This document shows, one piece after another, positions 27,047 to 36,378 of a stretch of DNA of 56,800 nucleotides; positions within the stretch are counted from its first letter, which is position 1, and every line of letters begins with the position of its first letter. Source of the DNA: an archaeon (GTDB taxonomy: Archaea > Thermoproteota > Nitrososphaeria > Nitrososphaerales > Gagatemarchaeaceae); contig JAKACC010000004.1 in NCBI GenBank assembly GCA_021796515.1, positions 1 through 56,800 of the forward strand, written 5' to 3'. Below the pieces are notes generated by a model. The model did no database searches. It saw only the letters and a list, made by a program, of their open reading frames with translations, and had not been told where the DNA came from. The position numbers were made by a program, and so were the translations under genes.

Positions 27047-27892
27047 CTAGAGCGCCCCTCCGATGAAGACAAGCAGCCCGACGGTCATCCCAGCCAGGGC
27101 GATGTTCTTGACCCTGTACGCGTTGGCCGGGTCTCCGCGGACTAGGATGGCAGCCGCGAGATAGACGAAGATCACGTCTGGTGCAACCACTCCTAGGCTA
27201 TAGACCTCGTTGGCGAGCCCGGTCAGGAGAGGGACCCAGCTTGTGAGCACTGCGAGTAGGAAGAACCCCGCGCCTACGCGCGAGGCGAAACCGAACCCTC
27301 TCCTCCTGGCGACGGATTCGACGTCCCTGTGGGCATCCCCCTCGACGTCCGCCATGGCCTTGACGACCTCCCTCCCTACCCCGGAGAAGAAGGCGGTGAG
27401 AGCCATGAGCAGGAGTAGGGAGCCGGCGACGGCGCCTCCCGCGACGACCCCTCCGTAGACGAACGGGATTGCGAGGGACGAAGCCACTATGATGTTCCCC
27501 GGAAGCCCCGACTTCTTGGCTCTGCTGTTGTAAACCCAGGACAGCGCGGCGTAGGCTGCGGCGACCGCCACTGCCAGCGGGTTGAGCGAGAGTATGGAGC
27601 AGGCCATCCCCGCCGCGAGGGCGGCGACGGAGAGCCTGTCAGCGTCAGTGACGGTGATCCTTCCGCTGGGGATTGGCCTCTTGGGTCTGTTCACCCTGTC
27701 TACCTCCACGTCATAGACGTCGTTGACCACCATCGAATAGGCGCAGATGAAAAACCCGGTCAGGAACCCCAGCGCCAGTTGCGGGACCTGCACGGACGGT
27801 GGCTTCGACACGAACGCCCCGATGATCACCGCGAACCCGATCATGGCGCAGTTGACCGGCCTGACCAGGTCAAGCGCCCCTCTGGCGTTCAT
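27047..27892 (-). CDS. UbiA prenyltransferase (digeranylgeranylglyceryl phosphate synthase-like)
   Basis: NDVYDVEVDRVNRPKRPIPSGRITVTDA; multi-pass membrane. Confidence 0.87.
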   Translation of the reverse strand: MNARGALDLVRPVNCAMIGFAVIIGAFVSKPPSVQVPQLALGFLTGFFICAYSMVVNDVYDVEVDRVNRPKRPIPSGRITVTDADRLSVAALAAGMACSILSLNPLAVAVAAAYAALSWVYNSRAKKSGLPGNIIVASSLAIPFVYGGVVAGGAVAGSLLLLMALTAFFSGVGREVVKAMADVEGDAHRDVESVARRRGFGFASRVGAGFFLLAVLTSWVPLLTGLANEVYSLGVVAPDVIFVYLAAAILVRGDPANAYRVKNIALAGMTVGLLVFIGGAL

Positions 27893-27897
27893 CTGGG

Positions 27898-28443
27898 TCA
27901 GAACCTTGCCCTGCTCACCTTGTAGTAGATGACCTCCCCTCTCCTCTCGATCACGGCGATGATCGCCTCCTTGCCCATCTTGGCCATCTCCTTGACCGAC
28001 TTCTGGAGGTCATCCATCCCTTTCTCTATCCCTTCGTCCAGAGCGAAGACGACATACTTCGCTGGTTTCTTGGGGTAGTCTCCGCGCTCGTACACCCTGA
28101 GGTCGGTCCCGAAACCGAACCCTTCCCTCACGGTGTACCCGCGGCTCCTGAGGTCCCTGTATATCACGAACTTCGTCCACGAGTCCCGTTCCTTCTTCTG
28201 TGAGAGTTCCGCGAGCCCCTCGAAGCTCACGTCGCCCTGCTCTCCCTGCAGGAGCAGCTTCTTCGAATAGAGGAGATACAACGCTTCGTAATCTCTCAGG
28301 GCGAGCACCTCCCCTTCCCTGGTGCCGTACCCCGACTCCTCCAGCTCTCCGAACCTCTCCTTGTCCGTTATCTTCACCCCTCCGTCCCTGATGACTCCTT
28401 CGAAGGGCCGGACTTCGGCTCCTCCTGCATGCTCCTCTTGCAT
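27898..28443 (-). CDS. endA: tRNA-splicing endonuclease (EndA family)
   Basis: KFVIYRDLRSRGYTVREGFGFGTDLRVYERGDYPKKPAKYVVFAL...AIIAVIERRGEVIYYKVSR. Confidence 0.85.
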   Translation of the reverse strand: MQEEHAGGAEVRPFEGVIRDGGVKITDKERFGELEESGYGTREGEVLALRDYEALYLLYSKKLLLQGEQGDVSFEGLAELSQKKERDSWTKFVIYRDLRSRGYTVREGFGFGTDLRVYERGDYPKKPAKYVVFALDEGIEKGMDDLQKSVKEMAKMGKEAIIAVIERRGEVIYYKVSRARF

Positions 28444-28532
28444 CGGAGCTCTGACGCATCCTGACTCTATTTGAAGGTGATTAACGGGAGAAGTCGGAAA
28501 CCCTTTTGTGCACTCCGCTCCGTTCGGAGGTC

Positions 28533-29570
28533 ATGGCTGACTTCTTCACCCTCAGGACGGTGACTTGGGAAGGGGACCACGTCAAGATGGTCGACCAGAC
28601 GGCGCTCCCGGCCAAGCTTACCTACGTGTCGTACTCCACCCCGGAGCAGGTCGCTTCGGCGATAAGGACGATGGTGGTCAGAGGCGCACCGGCCATCGGG
28701 GTGGCTGCGGCCATGGGGGTGGCCCTCGCCGCCCGCCGCTCGAAGGCGTCGCGCCTTCCGGACCTCCTGCGGGACATGGAGTCCAGCGCGTCTCTGTTGA
28801 AGTCCGCTAGGCCCACCGCCGTGAACCTGTTCTGGGCGGTCGACCGGGTCATGGAGAAGGCCAGGGCCGCACCTACCGTGGGACGCGCCAGGGATGATGT
28901 GTCAGTCGAGGTGATGAAGATGGAGGACGAGGACGTCAGGGTCAACAGGGAGATGGGCAAGCGGGGGGCGGAGCTAATCCGCGACGGGGACACGATACTC
29001 ACCCAGTGCAACGCCGGCGCGCTCGCGACCGTAGGGTACGGCACCGCGCTGGGGGTGGTCAGGGCAGCCGTGGAGCAGGGGAAGCTCGTCAAGGTCATAG
29101 TCCCGGAGACCCGCCCCGCGCTGCAGGGGGCGAGGCTCACCGCGTTCGAGCTCTCCCACGACGGGATACCCTGTACGCTGATATCAGACACCGCCGTCGG
29201 CCATATGCTCAGCCTGGGGCGCGTGGACAGGGTCGTGGTCGGAGCAGATAGGATCACCAGAGACGGGTACGTCTTCAACAAGATCGGGACCTACCAGGAG
29301 GCCGTGCTGGCGAAGCGGCATGGCGTCCCCTTCCATCCCGCTGCGCCCGCGTCAACGTTCGACCTGGCTAGGGTGCACGACGAGGTCACCATCGAAGAGA
29401 GGGCGGCCGACGAGGTCGTCCGAATCAGGGGGCGGCGCATAGCCCCCAAGGGAGTCCCGGTCGCCAACCCCGCGTTCGACATGACCCCTCCCGACCTGGT
29501 CACCTCCATGATAACAGAGAGGGGGATCCTTGAGCCTCCCTTCGCCGACAGCATCGCTGCCATGGCTTAA
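28533..29570 (+). CDS. mtnA: S-methyl-5-thioribose-1-phosphate isomerase / aIF2B-like isomerase
   Basis: LRTVTWEGDHVKMVDQTALPAKLTYV, MVVRGAPAIGVAAAMGVAL, LTQCNAGALATVGYGTALGVVRAA, VVGADRITRDGYVFNKIGTYQEAVLAKRHGVPFHPAAP; GGAGGT just before ATG 28533. Confidence 0.92.
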   Translation: MADFFTLRTVTWEGDHVKMVDQTALPAKLTYVSYSTPEQVASAIRTMVVRGAPAIGVAAAMGVALAARRSKASRLPDLLRDMESSASLLKSARPTAVNLFWAVDRVMEKARAAPTVGRARDDVSVEVMKMEDEDVRVNREMGKRGAELIRDGDTILTQCNAGALATVGYGTALGVVRAAVEQGKLVKVIVPETRPALQGARLTAFELSHDGIPCTLISDTAVGHMLSLGRVDRVVVGADRITRDGYVFNKIGTYQEAVLAKRHGVPFHPAAPASTFDLARVHDEVTIEERAADEVVRIRGRRIAPKGVPVANPAFDMTPPDLVTSMITERGILEPPFADSIAAMA

Positions 29571-29595
29571 TTAGATGAGGCCGGCGCGCCTAACC

Positions 29596-29686
29596 GGGCC
29601 CGTAGCCTAGCACGGATTAAGGCGTCAGCCTTCGGAGCTGAAGACATGCGCCTCAGAGACCATGGGTTCGAATCCCACCGGGCCCG
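29596..29686 (+). tRNA. tRNA-Arg(TCG) with probable 15-nt non-canonical variable-loop intron (29644-29658)
   Basis: Acceptor GGGCCCG/CGGGCCC, D-stem GCCT/AGGC, anticodon stem TCAGC-CTTCGGA-GCTGA, T-loop TTCGAAT; extra 15 nt between anticodon stem and T-stem, flanked by AGA repeats. Confidence 0.88.
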
Positions 29687-30291
29687 TCCAAGATTTAATC
29701 GAATCCCTTTAACCCGCGTGAGCCTTCTAGGAAACTCTTGGTGGTCGTTGTAACGTATTGGTATCTGCCGGAGGACCCGGATGCCAAGCGATGGCTCGGC
29801 AACCTCGAAGCTGGGTCTCCTCTCGAAAGGGGTACGAGATAGAGAAACGCCTTTGGCTGGCTGAGGTTTTGGGGAACTTGGACACCGTAGCTGATGGGGC
29901 CCGCGATCTGACGATTACGTTTCGCGTGATAACGAATAAGCTAGACAAGCAGAACAGATTGGACATAAAGAGAGGAGTATTGAGGTAGCTGGGTGCCCAG
30001 AACTGTGGGGGCGGGGTGTGACTGCGTGCACATGGCGAGCAAGGAGGTCGGGCGTTCGAGTCCTGCAGGTCCTCGGGCCTCTGATGGGTTTCAAGCCACC
30101 CCCGTTGTCAGGGGATTAACTCCGGACAACTGGTGCTAGTTGAAAGGAGCGCTCGCCGGGACGCGCTTTCTGATGTACGCCACCTGATGTTCTGCACGCA
30201 CTCTAGGGGACAGGGCCAATGGGAGTTCCGAGCCCACAATGGGCCCCGCTAGCCCGCCTGGGATCGGCGCCGTCAGGTCGCGAACAGCGCC

Positions 30292-32130
30292 TCATGTGGG
30301 CTCCGACTTCGACATCAGCATCACCGCCCTTTCGTATGCCCGTATCACGTCGGTCCTGGTTATGATGCCCACGAGCCTCCCTGATTCCTCGGACACGACC
30401 GGGAGCCGGCCCACCCCCTGGTTCGTCATCGTCTCCAGTGCGGTGAGCAGAGAGTCGTCAGAGTGGGCGACCAGGAGGTTCTGGGTCATCACATCCTTCA
30501 CCGGTGTGCTCCCCATCTGCTCCCGGGGTATCCGCTGAAGGTCGCTGACAGTCACAATCCCGACCACCTTGTCGGCCTCTACTATCGGAATCCCTCGGTA
30601 CCCTTTCTCCACCACCACCTGGTAGGCGGAGGCCACTGTATCGGTCGGGGAGAGAGTGAAGACCGAGTGGTTCATGGCGTCTGACACGAGGATCTTGGTC
30701 AGGAGCGGGACGTTGTACTCCCCCCTGTGCGCCGGGGAGTCCGCCCTTCTGAGGACCTGGCTCCTGTAGATGGTGAACTTCGGCGTCGTGACGAAGTAGG
30801 CGGCGACCACCGCGACCATCGCCGGCGGGAGCAGGTTTAGGGTCCCGGTCATCTCGCTGACCATCAGCATCACGGCGATTGGGACGCGGCCCACCCCCCC
30901 GAAGAGGGCTATCATCCCGACCACGACCAGGGGCGCAGGGACGGGTATCCACCCGGGGAGGAGCTCGTTCACGACAATCCAGAAGGCGGCGCCGACGAAC
31001 CCTCCGATCACGAGCGAAGGCGCGAAGACGCCTGCGCTCCCCCCGGAGCCCACCGTGAATGCGGTAGCCGTTATCTTCAGGAGGATTACCGCGATCAGGA
31101 CGGCCAGGAGGGGGAGGGCGAGGTAGTTGGCGCTTATCTGCGAAAGGTTGCCGTCGATCATGATTTGGAGGAAGCCGTAGCCGAGGCCGACCACCTGGGG
31201 GAAGAAGATCGCGATGACGCCGGCGACCCCCGCCCCTATCATAGGCCTCGCGTACTTGGTGACGGGGAGGCGGGCGAAGAGATCCTTGACCGAGTAGAAC
31301 GTGTACGTGTGGAGCCGCCCCACGAGCCCGCAGACGATCCCGAGTGCGGCATAGATTAGGAGGTTCCGAGGTTCGCTGAAGGAGTAGGTCAGGCCGGAGC
31401 CGAATATGGGGGTGAACCCTGTGTAGGACGCGAATATTATGTATCCGACGGGTGAAGCGATGAACGACGGGATCAAGGCCTCCACTTCGAAGTCGCCTCC
31501 GCTGTACAGTATCTCTCCTGAAAGGATGGCGCCGCCGAAGGGGGACTTGAAGATGGACCCTATCCCTGCCCCGATCCCCACAGCCACAGCTATCCGTTTG
31601 TCCTTGACCGGAAGTTTGAGCAGGTCGCCGATGAAGGACCCGAACCCCGCGGCGATCTGGGCGGTCGGCCCCTCCCTTCCGCCGCTCCCTCCTGACCCGA
31701 TAGTGAACGCCGAGGCGACCGCCTTCACCAGGGGAACCCTCCTCCTGATCTTCCCGTCCCGCCTGTGGAATGCGGCGATCGCCTCGTCTGTTCCGTGACC
31801 CTCTGCTTCGGGGGCGAAGCGGTAGACTATGAATCCCGCAATCGCCCCTCCTATGATAGTTGAGATTGGGATTAGGAGGAAGTTGGGGTGAACCGTGAGC
31901 GGGGCAGCCGCCTCACCGGCGGGGTTCGGGGGGAAGAACCCCGTAATCCCTCCCAGCATCAGGTTGTTCACGAGTTCTATGGCGGTGTAGAACCCTACGG
32001 CCCCCGCTCCTGCTATGGTCCCGATCAGGAGGCCTACTACCACCCATTTTGCAAGGTAGCCCTGCTGGAGTACCCGGTTGATTCTCGAGCCGATGGAGGA
32101 GCCGCTTAATGGCACAGAGAGGTGAACCAT
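30292..32130 (-). CDS. ClC-type chloride channel/antiporter with C-terminal CBS pair
   Basis: GSGGSGGREGPTAQIAAGFGSF, GSGGSAGVFAPSLVIGGFVGAAF, two CBS domains at C-terminus. Confidence 0.95.
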   Translation of the reverse strand: MVHLSVPLSGSSIGSRINRVLQQGYLAKWVVVGLLIGTIAGAGAVGFYTAIELVNNLMLGGITGFFPPNPAGEAAAPLTVHPNFLLIPISTIIGGAIAGFIVYRFAPEAEGHGTDEAIAAFHRRDGKIRRRVPLVKAVASAFTIGSGGSGGREGPTAQIAAGFGSFIGDLLKLPVKDKRIAVAVGIGAGIGSIFKSPFGGAILSGEILYSGGDFEVEALIPSFIASPVGYIIFASYTGFTPIFGSGLTYSFSEPRNLLIYAALGIVCGLVGRLHTYTFYSVKDLFARLPVTKYARPMIGAGVAGVIAIFFPQVVGLGYGFLQIMIDGNLSQISANYLALPLLAVLIAVILLKITATAFTVGSGGSAGVFAPSLVIGGFVGAAFWIVVNELLPGWIPVPAPLVVVGMIALFGGVGRVPIAVMLMVSEMTGTLNLLPPAMVAVVAAYFVTTPKFTIYRSQVLRRADSPAHRGEYNVPLLTKILVSDAMNHSVFTLSPTDTVASAYQVVVEKGYRGIPIVEADKVVGIVTVSDLQRIPREQMGSTPVKDVMTQNLLVAHSDDSLLTALETMTNQGVGRLPVVSEESGRLVGIITRTDVIRAYERAVMLMSKSEPT

Positions 32131-32358
32131 GCGCCCGAGACCTCAAAAAGGTTTGGAGCTTTCCGCTCTGATGCGAGTCCGCCCCGACGCCAAGGACGAA
32201 GAGCGTCGAGGCGGACCGTCGCATGGTCCCGGATGCAGTCGGCTGCAGAAATCGCTGGCAGCGCGCCTCGGATTGTGCCCCTCGCCGGAGCCCGAGGCGT
32301 CCAAAAATCTAACACCCGTTAAATACCCGACCTGCAGACGGAAAGTCGCGAACCTGCA

Positions 32359-33450
32359 ATGCCATTTTCCGAGAGGCCAGTGTTGGTCTTCTGGGAGACT
32401 ACCAAGGCGTGCCCCCTCTCGTGCGTCCACTGCAGGGCGTCGGCGATCCTCGGGCCTGTCCCCGGGGAGCTGACCACCGAGGAGGGGACGCATGTGATCG
32501 ACCAGGTAAAATCCTTCGGCGGCCGGCCCCCTGTATTGGTCTTCACAGGGGGGGACCCGTTGATGCGGAGCGACCTCCCCAGGCTGTTGGCGTACGCCAG
32601 GGACTCCGGAGTGCCGTTCGCGGTCTCCCCGGCTGTGAGCAAGAATCTCACTGACGGTTTCCTGACCGGCCTCCGCGACGTGGGGGCCTCGTCCATCTCC
32701 ATCAGCCTGGACGGTGCGCGCCCCGCGACCCACGACGCGATAAGACGGGTCGACGGGACCTTCGAGTTGACCCTCGAGAGGATCAAGACCGCGATAAAGC
32801 TCGGGGTGAACGTCCAAGTCAACACCGCAGTCATGAAAGCGAACCTCCGCGAGCTCCCCGAGATGCTCGACCTGGTCAAGGGACTGGGGGTGAAGATATG
32901 GGAGCTCTTTTTCCTGATTCAAGTAGGGAGGGGGTCCGGCGTCGCTGACCTGACTCCCTCGGAATACGAGACCGCCTGCAACTTCGCCTACGACGCTTCG
33001 CGGCTGGGGATGGTCGTCAGGTGCGTCGAAGCGCCTTTCGTCAGAAGGGTTGCGAGCAGGAGGAGGGCGGAAGGTGAGTACTGGCATGATGTGGCATATC
33101 TGGAGATGAAAGAGGGACTCGGTGGCGCCGGGAGCGAGCTCGCGGCTTCGACCCTCGGTCCGAGGGGGACCCTGGACGGAGACGGAATCGTCTTCGTCGC
33201 TCACGATGGGACCATCAGCCCCGGGGGCCTGCTCCCGGTCCCCCTCGGCAACGTGAAGAATGACGACCTAGCTGCTGTCTACAGGACGGACCCGCTCCTG
33301 CAGAAGATACGGGGGAGGGAGTTCAGCGGCCCATGCGGGCGCTGTGCCTTCTCCGATGTCTGCGGCGGGAGCAGGGCCAGGTCCTACGCTTGGAGCGGAG
33401 ACCCCCTCGGCTCGGACCCGGCATGCTCCCTCGCGGGCTCTTCCTTCTGA
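32359..33450 (+). CDS. Radical SAM protein with SPASM-like C-terminus
   Basis: ETTKACPLSCVHCRASA (CX3CX2C), FTGGDPLMRSDL, C-terminal CGRCAFSDVCGGSRARSYAWSGDPLGSDPAC. Confidence 0.88.
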   Translation: MPFSERPVLVFWETTKACPLSCVHCRASAILGPVPGELTTEEGTHVIDQVKSFGGRPPVLVFTGGDPLMRSDLPRLLAYARDSGVPFAVSPAVSKNLTDGFLTGLRDVGASSISISLDGARPATHDAIRRVDGTFELTLERIKTAIKLGVNVQVNTAVMKANLRELPEMLDLVKGLGVKIWELFFLIQVGRGSGVADLTPSEYETACNFAYDASRLGMVVRCVEAPFVRRVASRRRAEGEYWHDVAYLEMKEGLGGAGSELAASTLGPRGTLDGDGIVFVAHDGTISPGGLLPVPLGNVKNDDLAAVYRTDPLLQKIRGREFSGPCGRCAFSDVCGGSRARSYAWSGDPLGSDPACSLAGSSF

Positions 33451-33460
33451 CGGTGTCAAC

Positions 33461-33946
33461 ATGTCCCTGCTCTTCGCCTTGGTCCTCTGGGTGCACCTGT
33501 TCTCGGCGATGGTACTCGTCGGCGGCTCTTTCTTCATCTGGCTCGTCGTCTGGCCCGCGTCTTACAAGATAGCCAAGGACGAGGCCGACCGGACCCGGAT
33601 GGTCGGGAGGATAGCCAAGCGGTTCGCCTACTTCACCCACGGCACCGTCGTGGCACTCGTCCTGAGCGGGCTGTATCTGGCGGCGCCTTACATCGAGGCG
33701 CCTGCTCTCCTCCTCTCGACGTTCGCGGGAGATGTGTTGCTGGCGAAAATGGTTTTGGTGGTCTCGGCCGTCTCGCTCATGTACGCCAACAACATCTACC
33801 ACGGCAGGAAGATAATGCGCCTCGTCACCGAGGGGCGGCTCGATGACGTGAAGAGGGTGAGAAGGCTCACCCACGTCGCGTCCTACGTCACCCTCGGGCT
33901 GCTCGTCGCTATCACGGTGCTCGGCGCCGTCCTCGTGGCCGGCTAG
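33461..33946 (+). CDS. Integral membrane protein (CopD/DUF2269-like)
   Basis: MSLLFALVLWVHLFSAMVLVGGSFFIWLVVWP; four TM; ATG 33461 chosen over ORF-track start. Confidence 0.7.
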   Translation: MSLLFALVLWVHLFSAMVLVGGSFFIWLVVWPASYKIAKDEADRTRMVGRIAKRFAYFTHGTVVALVLSGLYLAAPYIEAPALLLSTFAGDVLLAKMVLVVSAVSLMYANNIYHGRKIMRLVTEGRLDDVKRVRRLTHVASYVTLGLLVAITVLGAVLVAG

Positions 33947-34030
33947 TCCGGACCTGTCCGTTGAAACGAATATTCGACCGAGGCAGGGGGACGGCGCGAC
34001 GGAAGCGCTCAGATCGCCTCGAGAGCCGAA

Positions 34031-34702
34031 TCAAAACGCCGGCTGTTTCAGCGGAACCTGGTCATCCTGGAGCGGCATCCCGAGGGCGGTAGCCATTATC
34101 CTGCGCTCTGCGCTCCTGAGTATCTCGCTCAGGGTAGAGGGCCTCACCCCCACGAGTTCGCTCAGCCCAGTAAGGCTGATCCGCCTGGGGAACTCGAAGT
34201 AGCCTCGCGCCACGGCCTCGGCCAGAATCTCCTTCTGTCTCGCGGTGAGGGTGGCTCTCGTTTCGAGGGGCGCCACGTCCTCTATCTTCGCGTCGACCCC
34301 TTCTTTATCCAGCCTAGACATGACCTGGCGGAAGTCGCTAGTCTTCCTGACGATGAACCTCCAGGAAGACGGGCTCGCATCGAAGTTCAGGGGGCAGTCG
34401 AGGCACACTATGGCTGCGTCGTTCGACGCACGGCAGACCGCGGGCTTGTCGAGGACCACGAGGAGCGGGTACACGTTCCCTTGTCCTTCCCCCTCCACGG
34501 CCTGCCTGACCCCTCTTGCCTTGCGTATCCCCGCGACGACAGCCCTGACCCTTCTGGCGTCCCCCCGCAGCTCGAGGAGCAGAGACATGCCCGTCCCGTT
34601 GAAGGGTTTACAGTCCACGACCTCAAGTTTCACCCCGTTCTCTTTCGCAATGTCCTGTAGCTTGTTCTCGGCCTTGATCTGGAGCGTGATCTGCCTGAGC
34701 AT
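34031..34702 (-). CDS. Bacterio-opsin activator-like HTH regulator
   Basis: LTARQKEILAEAVARGYFEFPRRISLTGLSELVGVRPSTLSEILRSAERRIM. Confidence 0.87.
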   Translation of the reverse strand: MLRQITLQIKAENKLQDIAKENGVKLEVVDCKPFNGTGMSLLLELRGDARRVRAVVAGIRKARGVRQAVEGEGQGNVYPLLVVLDKPAVCRASNDAAIVCLDCPLNFDASPSSWRFIVRKTSDFRQVMSRLDKEGVDAKIEDVAPLETRATLTARQKEILAEAVARGYFEFPRRISLTGLSELVGVRPSTLSEILRSAERRIMATALGMPLQDDQVPLKQPAF

Positions 34703-34792
34703 CTACAGGATTCAGGGCGGTGGAGTATATAACGCGGAAAGGCGATTCTCAGAACTGGAAACCGCGCCCTCCGCGGGGGTCCTCATGACCCA

Positions 34793-35335
34793 CTAGGTGG
34801 GTTTCGTCGCCCCCGGCTCGGTCTTCGTCGCCTCATACACCGACAACTCTTCGTAGAAGAGCCTCAACGAGGACAGCCGCCGGAGGCTGAAACCGCCCTC
34901 GGCGCAGATGGCCCTCATCTCGGCCGGGTCGGCCTGGTCGTTGAGAAGGAACACGACCGCACCGCCTTTCTTCACGGCCCTGAGCGCCTCGCGCAGGAAC
35001 CTCTTTGGGACCTCGAGCCCGCTCCCTGCTTCCACTGCGGCGTCGCCTGCCTCTTCCTCCTTCAGATAGGGAGGGTTGAACGCCACCAGGTCGAAGCTCG
35101 AGTTACGGATGCAGGAAGCTCCGTCGGCGAGTAGGAAGCTAGCGCCAGCCCGCCAGTCATCCATCGACGGCCTTACGAGATCTGTTCCTGCTACGGTGTT
35201 GAACCTCTTTGAAAGGACCGAGAGGCCCCCTCCGTTCCCCGCCCCCATCTCAAGGCACGCCTCTCCGGCGTACCGGCCCAGGGCTTCCCTGAACAGCGCC
35301 GAGTCATGCGAAGAGATGTAAGGCTCCGCGCTCAT
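34793..35335 (-). CDS. HemK-like class I SAM methyltransferase
   Basis: CLEMGAGNGGGLSVLSKRF..., VAFNPPYLKEEEAGD (NPPY motif). Confidence 0.85.
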   Translation of the reverse strand: MSAEPYISSHDSALFREALGRYAGEACLEMGAGNGGGLSVLSKRFNTVAGTDLVRPSMDDWRAGASFLLADGASCIRNSSFDLVAFNPPYLKEEEAGDAAVEAGSGLEVPKRFLREALRAVKKGGAVVFLLNDQADPAEMRAICAEGGFSLRRLSSLRLFYEELSVYEATKTEPGATKPT

Positions 35336-35595
35336 TCGGTGATGCCATCGTCTTTGAGGGACTTGTACTCTTCTGGGGCGAGTATCTGCGTTATGTTCTG
35401 GGTGGTGTAGAAATAGGCAGGGGCCCCGTCGGGAGAGAACGCAAGGCTGTTGTCAGGGTTTTGGAGCCTGTAGACCTTCACCATCGCCGGCTTTATCCCC
35501 AGTACGGTCCCGTCGTCGAGCGAGTAGTAGCTGAACCTCTCCTGTAGCGGCTTGAAGCCTACCAGTTTTCCCTTGGGTTGCGGCGAAGGAATCAT
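35332..35595 (-). CDS. Conserved small hypothetical protein
   Basis: 87 aa, 4-nt overlap with downstream methyltransferase gene. Confidence 0.6.
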   Translation of the reverse strand: MIPSPQPKGKLVGFKPLQERFSYYSLDDGTVLGIKPAMVKVYRLQNPDNSLAFSPDGAPAYFYTTQNITQILAPEEYKSLKDDGITE

Positions 35596-35604
35596 AGGCC
35601 TCCT

Positions 35605-36378
35605 TCAGGCAGGGGCGTTAAAAGGTGCTCTGGCCACCAGCTTCTGGACCCCGGAGCTGTACTGGGCTGCCTTCTTGGGCGCGCCGGCCACATCCTCGGG
35701 GACGCCAAGGATGACCGCGGCCCTCCTTAGAACCGCTTTCCTCACCCCGCCCGAGATCTTGTAGGCCAGCGGGATCCCACCGGCGACAGACCCCAGCATC
35801 TCGTAGGGGAACCTTGGTTCGGCCCAGCGGCTGCATGCCCTGACGTCTCTCTCCTTCCCCCTCTCGGAGTACTCCCTCGCGTCGGAAGACATGAGGGACT
35901 CGGCCGCTGCGCCCCCTGCCTTCTCAATCGCCTCGGAGTACTTCGCATACCCTCCGAAGAGCTCGTCGGCCATCTGGCCGAGGAGAATCACCTTGGCCCC
36001 TCCGTCCCGGGCTTTCTGAGACACGAGTGCGTAGAGGCACCACAGGCTCCGGTCCATGAGGGTCGGGGGGAACGGAAGGTCGACCTCTCCAAGTTCCCTC
36101 GAAACGTTCTGAGGGGTGAGTTCCACGGTCGCTAGCTCGACCCCCAGCGCAGCCGCAGCCCTCCTCGCCGTCCCTGCATCGCTCGAGCCTGCGGCGAACC
36201 CCGCCACGGCAGTGACCGCGGCATCGGCGGCCGCGCACCTAACCAGGACCGAGCTGTCCACCCCGCCAGAAAAGGCCACGGCCACTCTGCTCTCCCCCCG
36301 CACCGCCTCTGCCACGGCTCCCCTGATCTTTCCAGCCAGGACTTGGGCGCAGTCTTCGAACTCCCTGGGGAGGGCCAT
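35605..36378 (-). CDS. Asparagine synthase-like PP-loop ATPase
   Basis: VAVAFSGGVDSSVLVRCAAADAAVTAVAG; LLGQMADELFGGYAKY. Confidence 0.82.
   Translation of the reverse strand: MALPREFEDCAQVLAGKIRGAVAEAVRGESRVAVAFSGGVDSSVLVRCAAADAAVTAVAGFAAGSSDAGTARRAAAALGVELATVELTPQNVSRELGEVDLPFPPTLMDRSLWCLYALVSQKARDGGAKVILLGQMADELFGGYAKYSEAIEKAGGAAAESLMSSDAREYSERGKERDVRACSRWAEPRFPYEMLGSVAGGIPLAYKISGGVRKAVLRRAAVILGVPEDVAGAPKKAAQYSSGVQKLVARAPFNAPA

Noticed and set aside
32143-33204. 353-aa minus-strand ORF opposite the radical SAM gene
   Set aside because: High-GC antisense shadow ORF; the sense strand encodes a clear radical SAM protein with conserved motifs.
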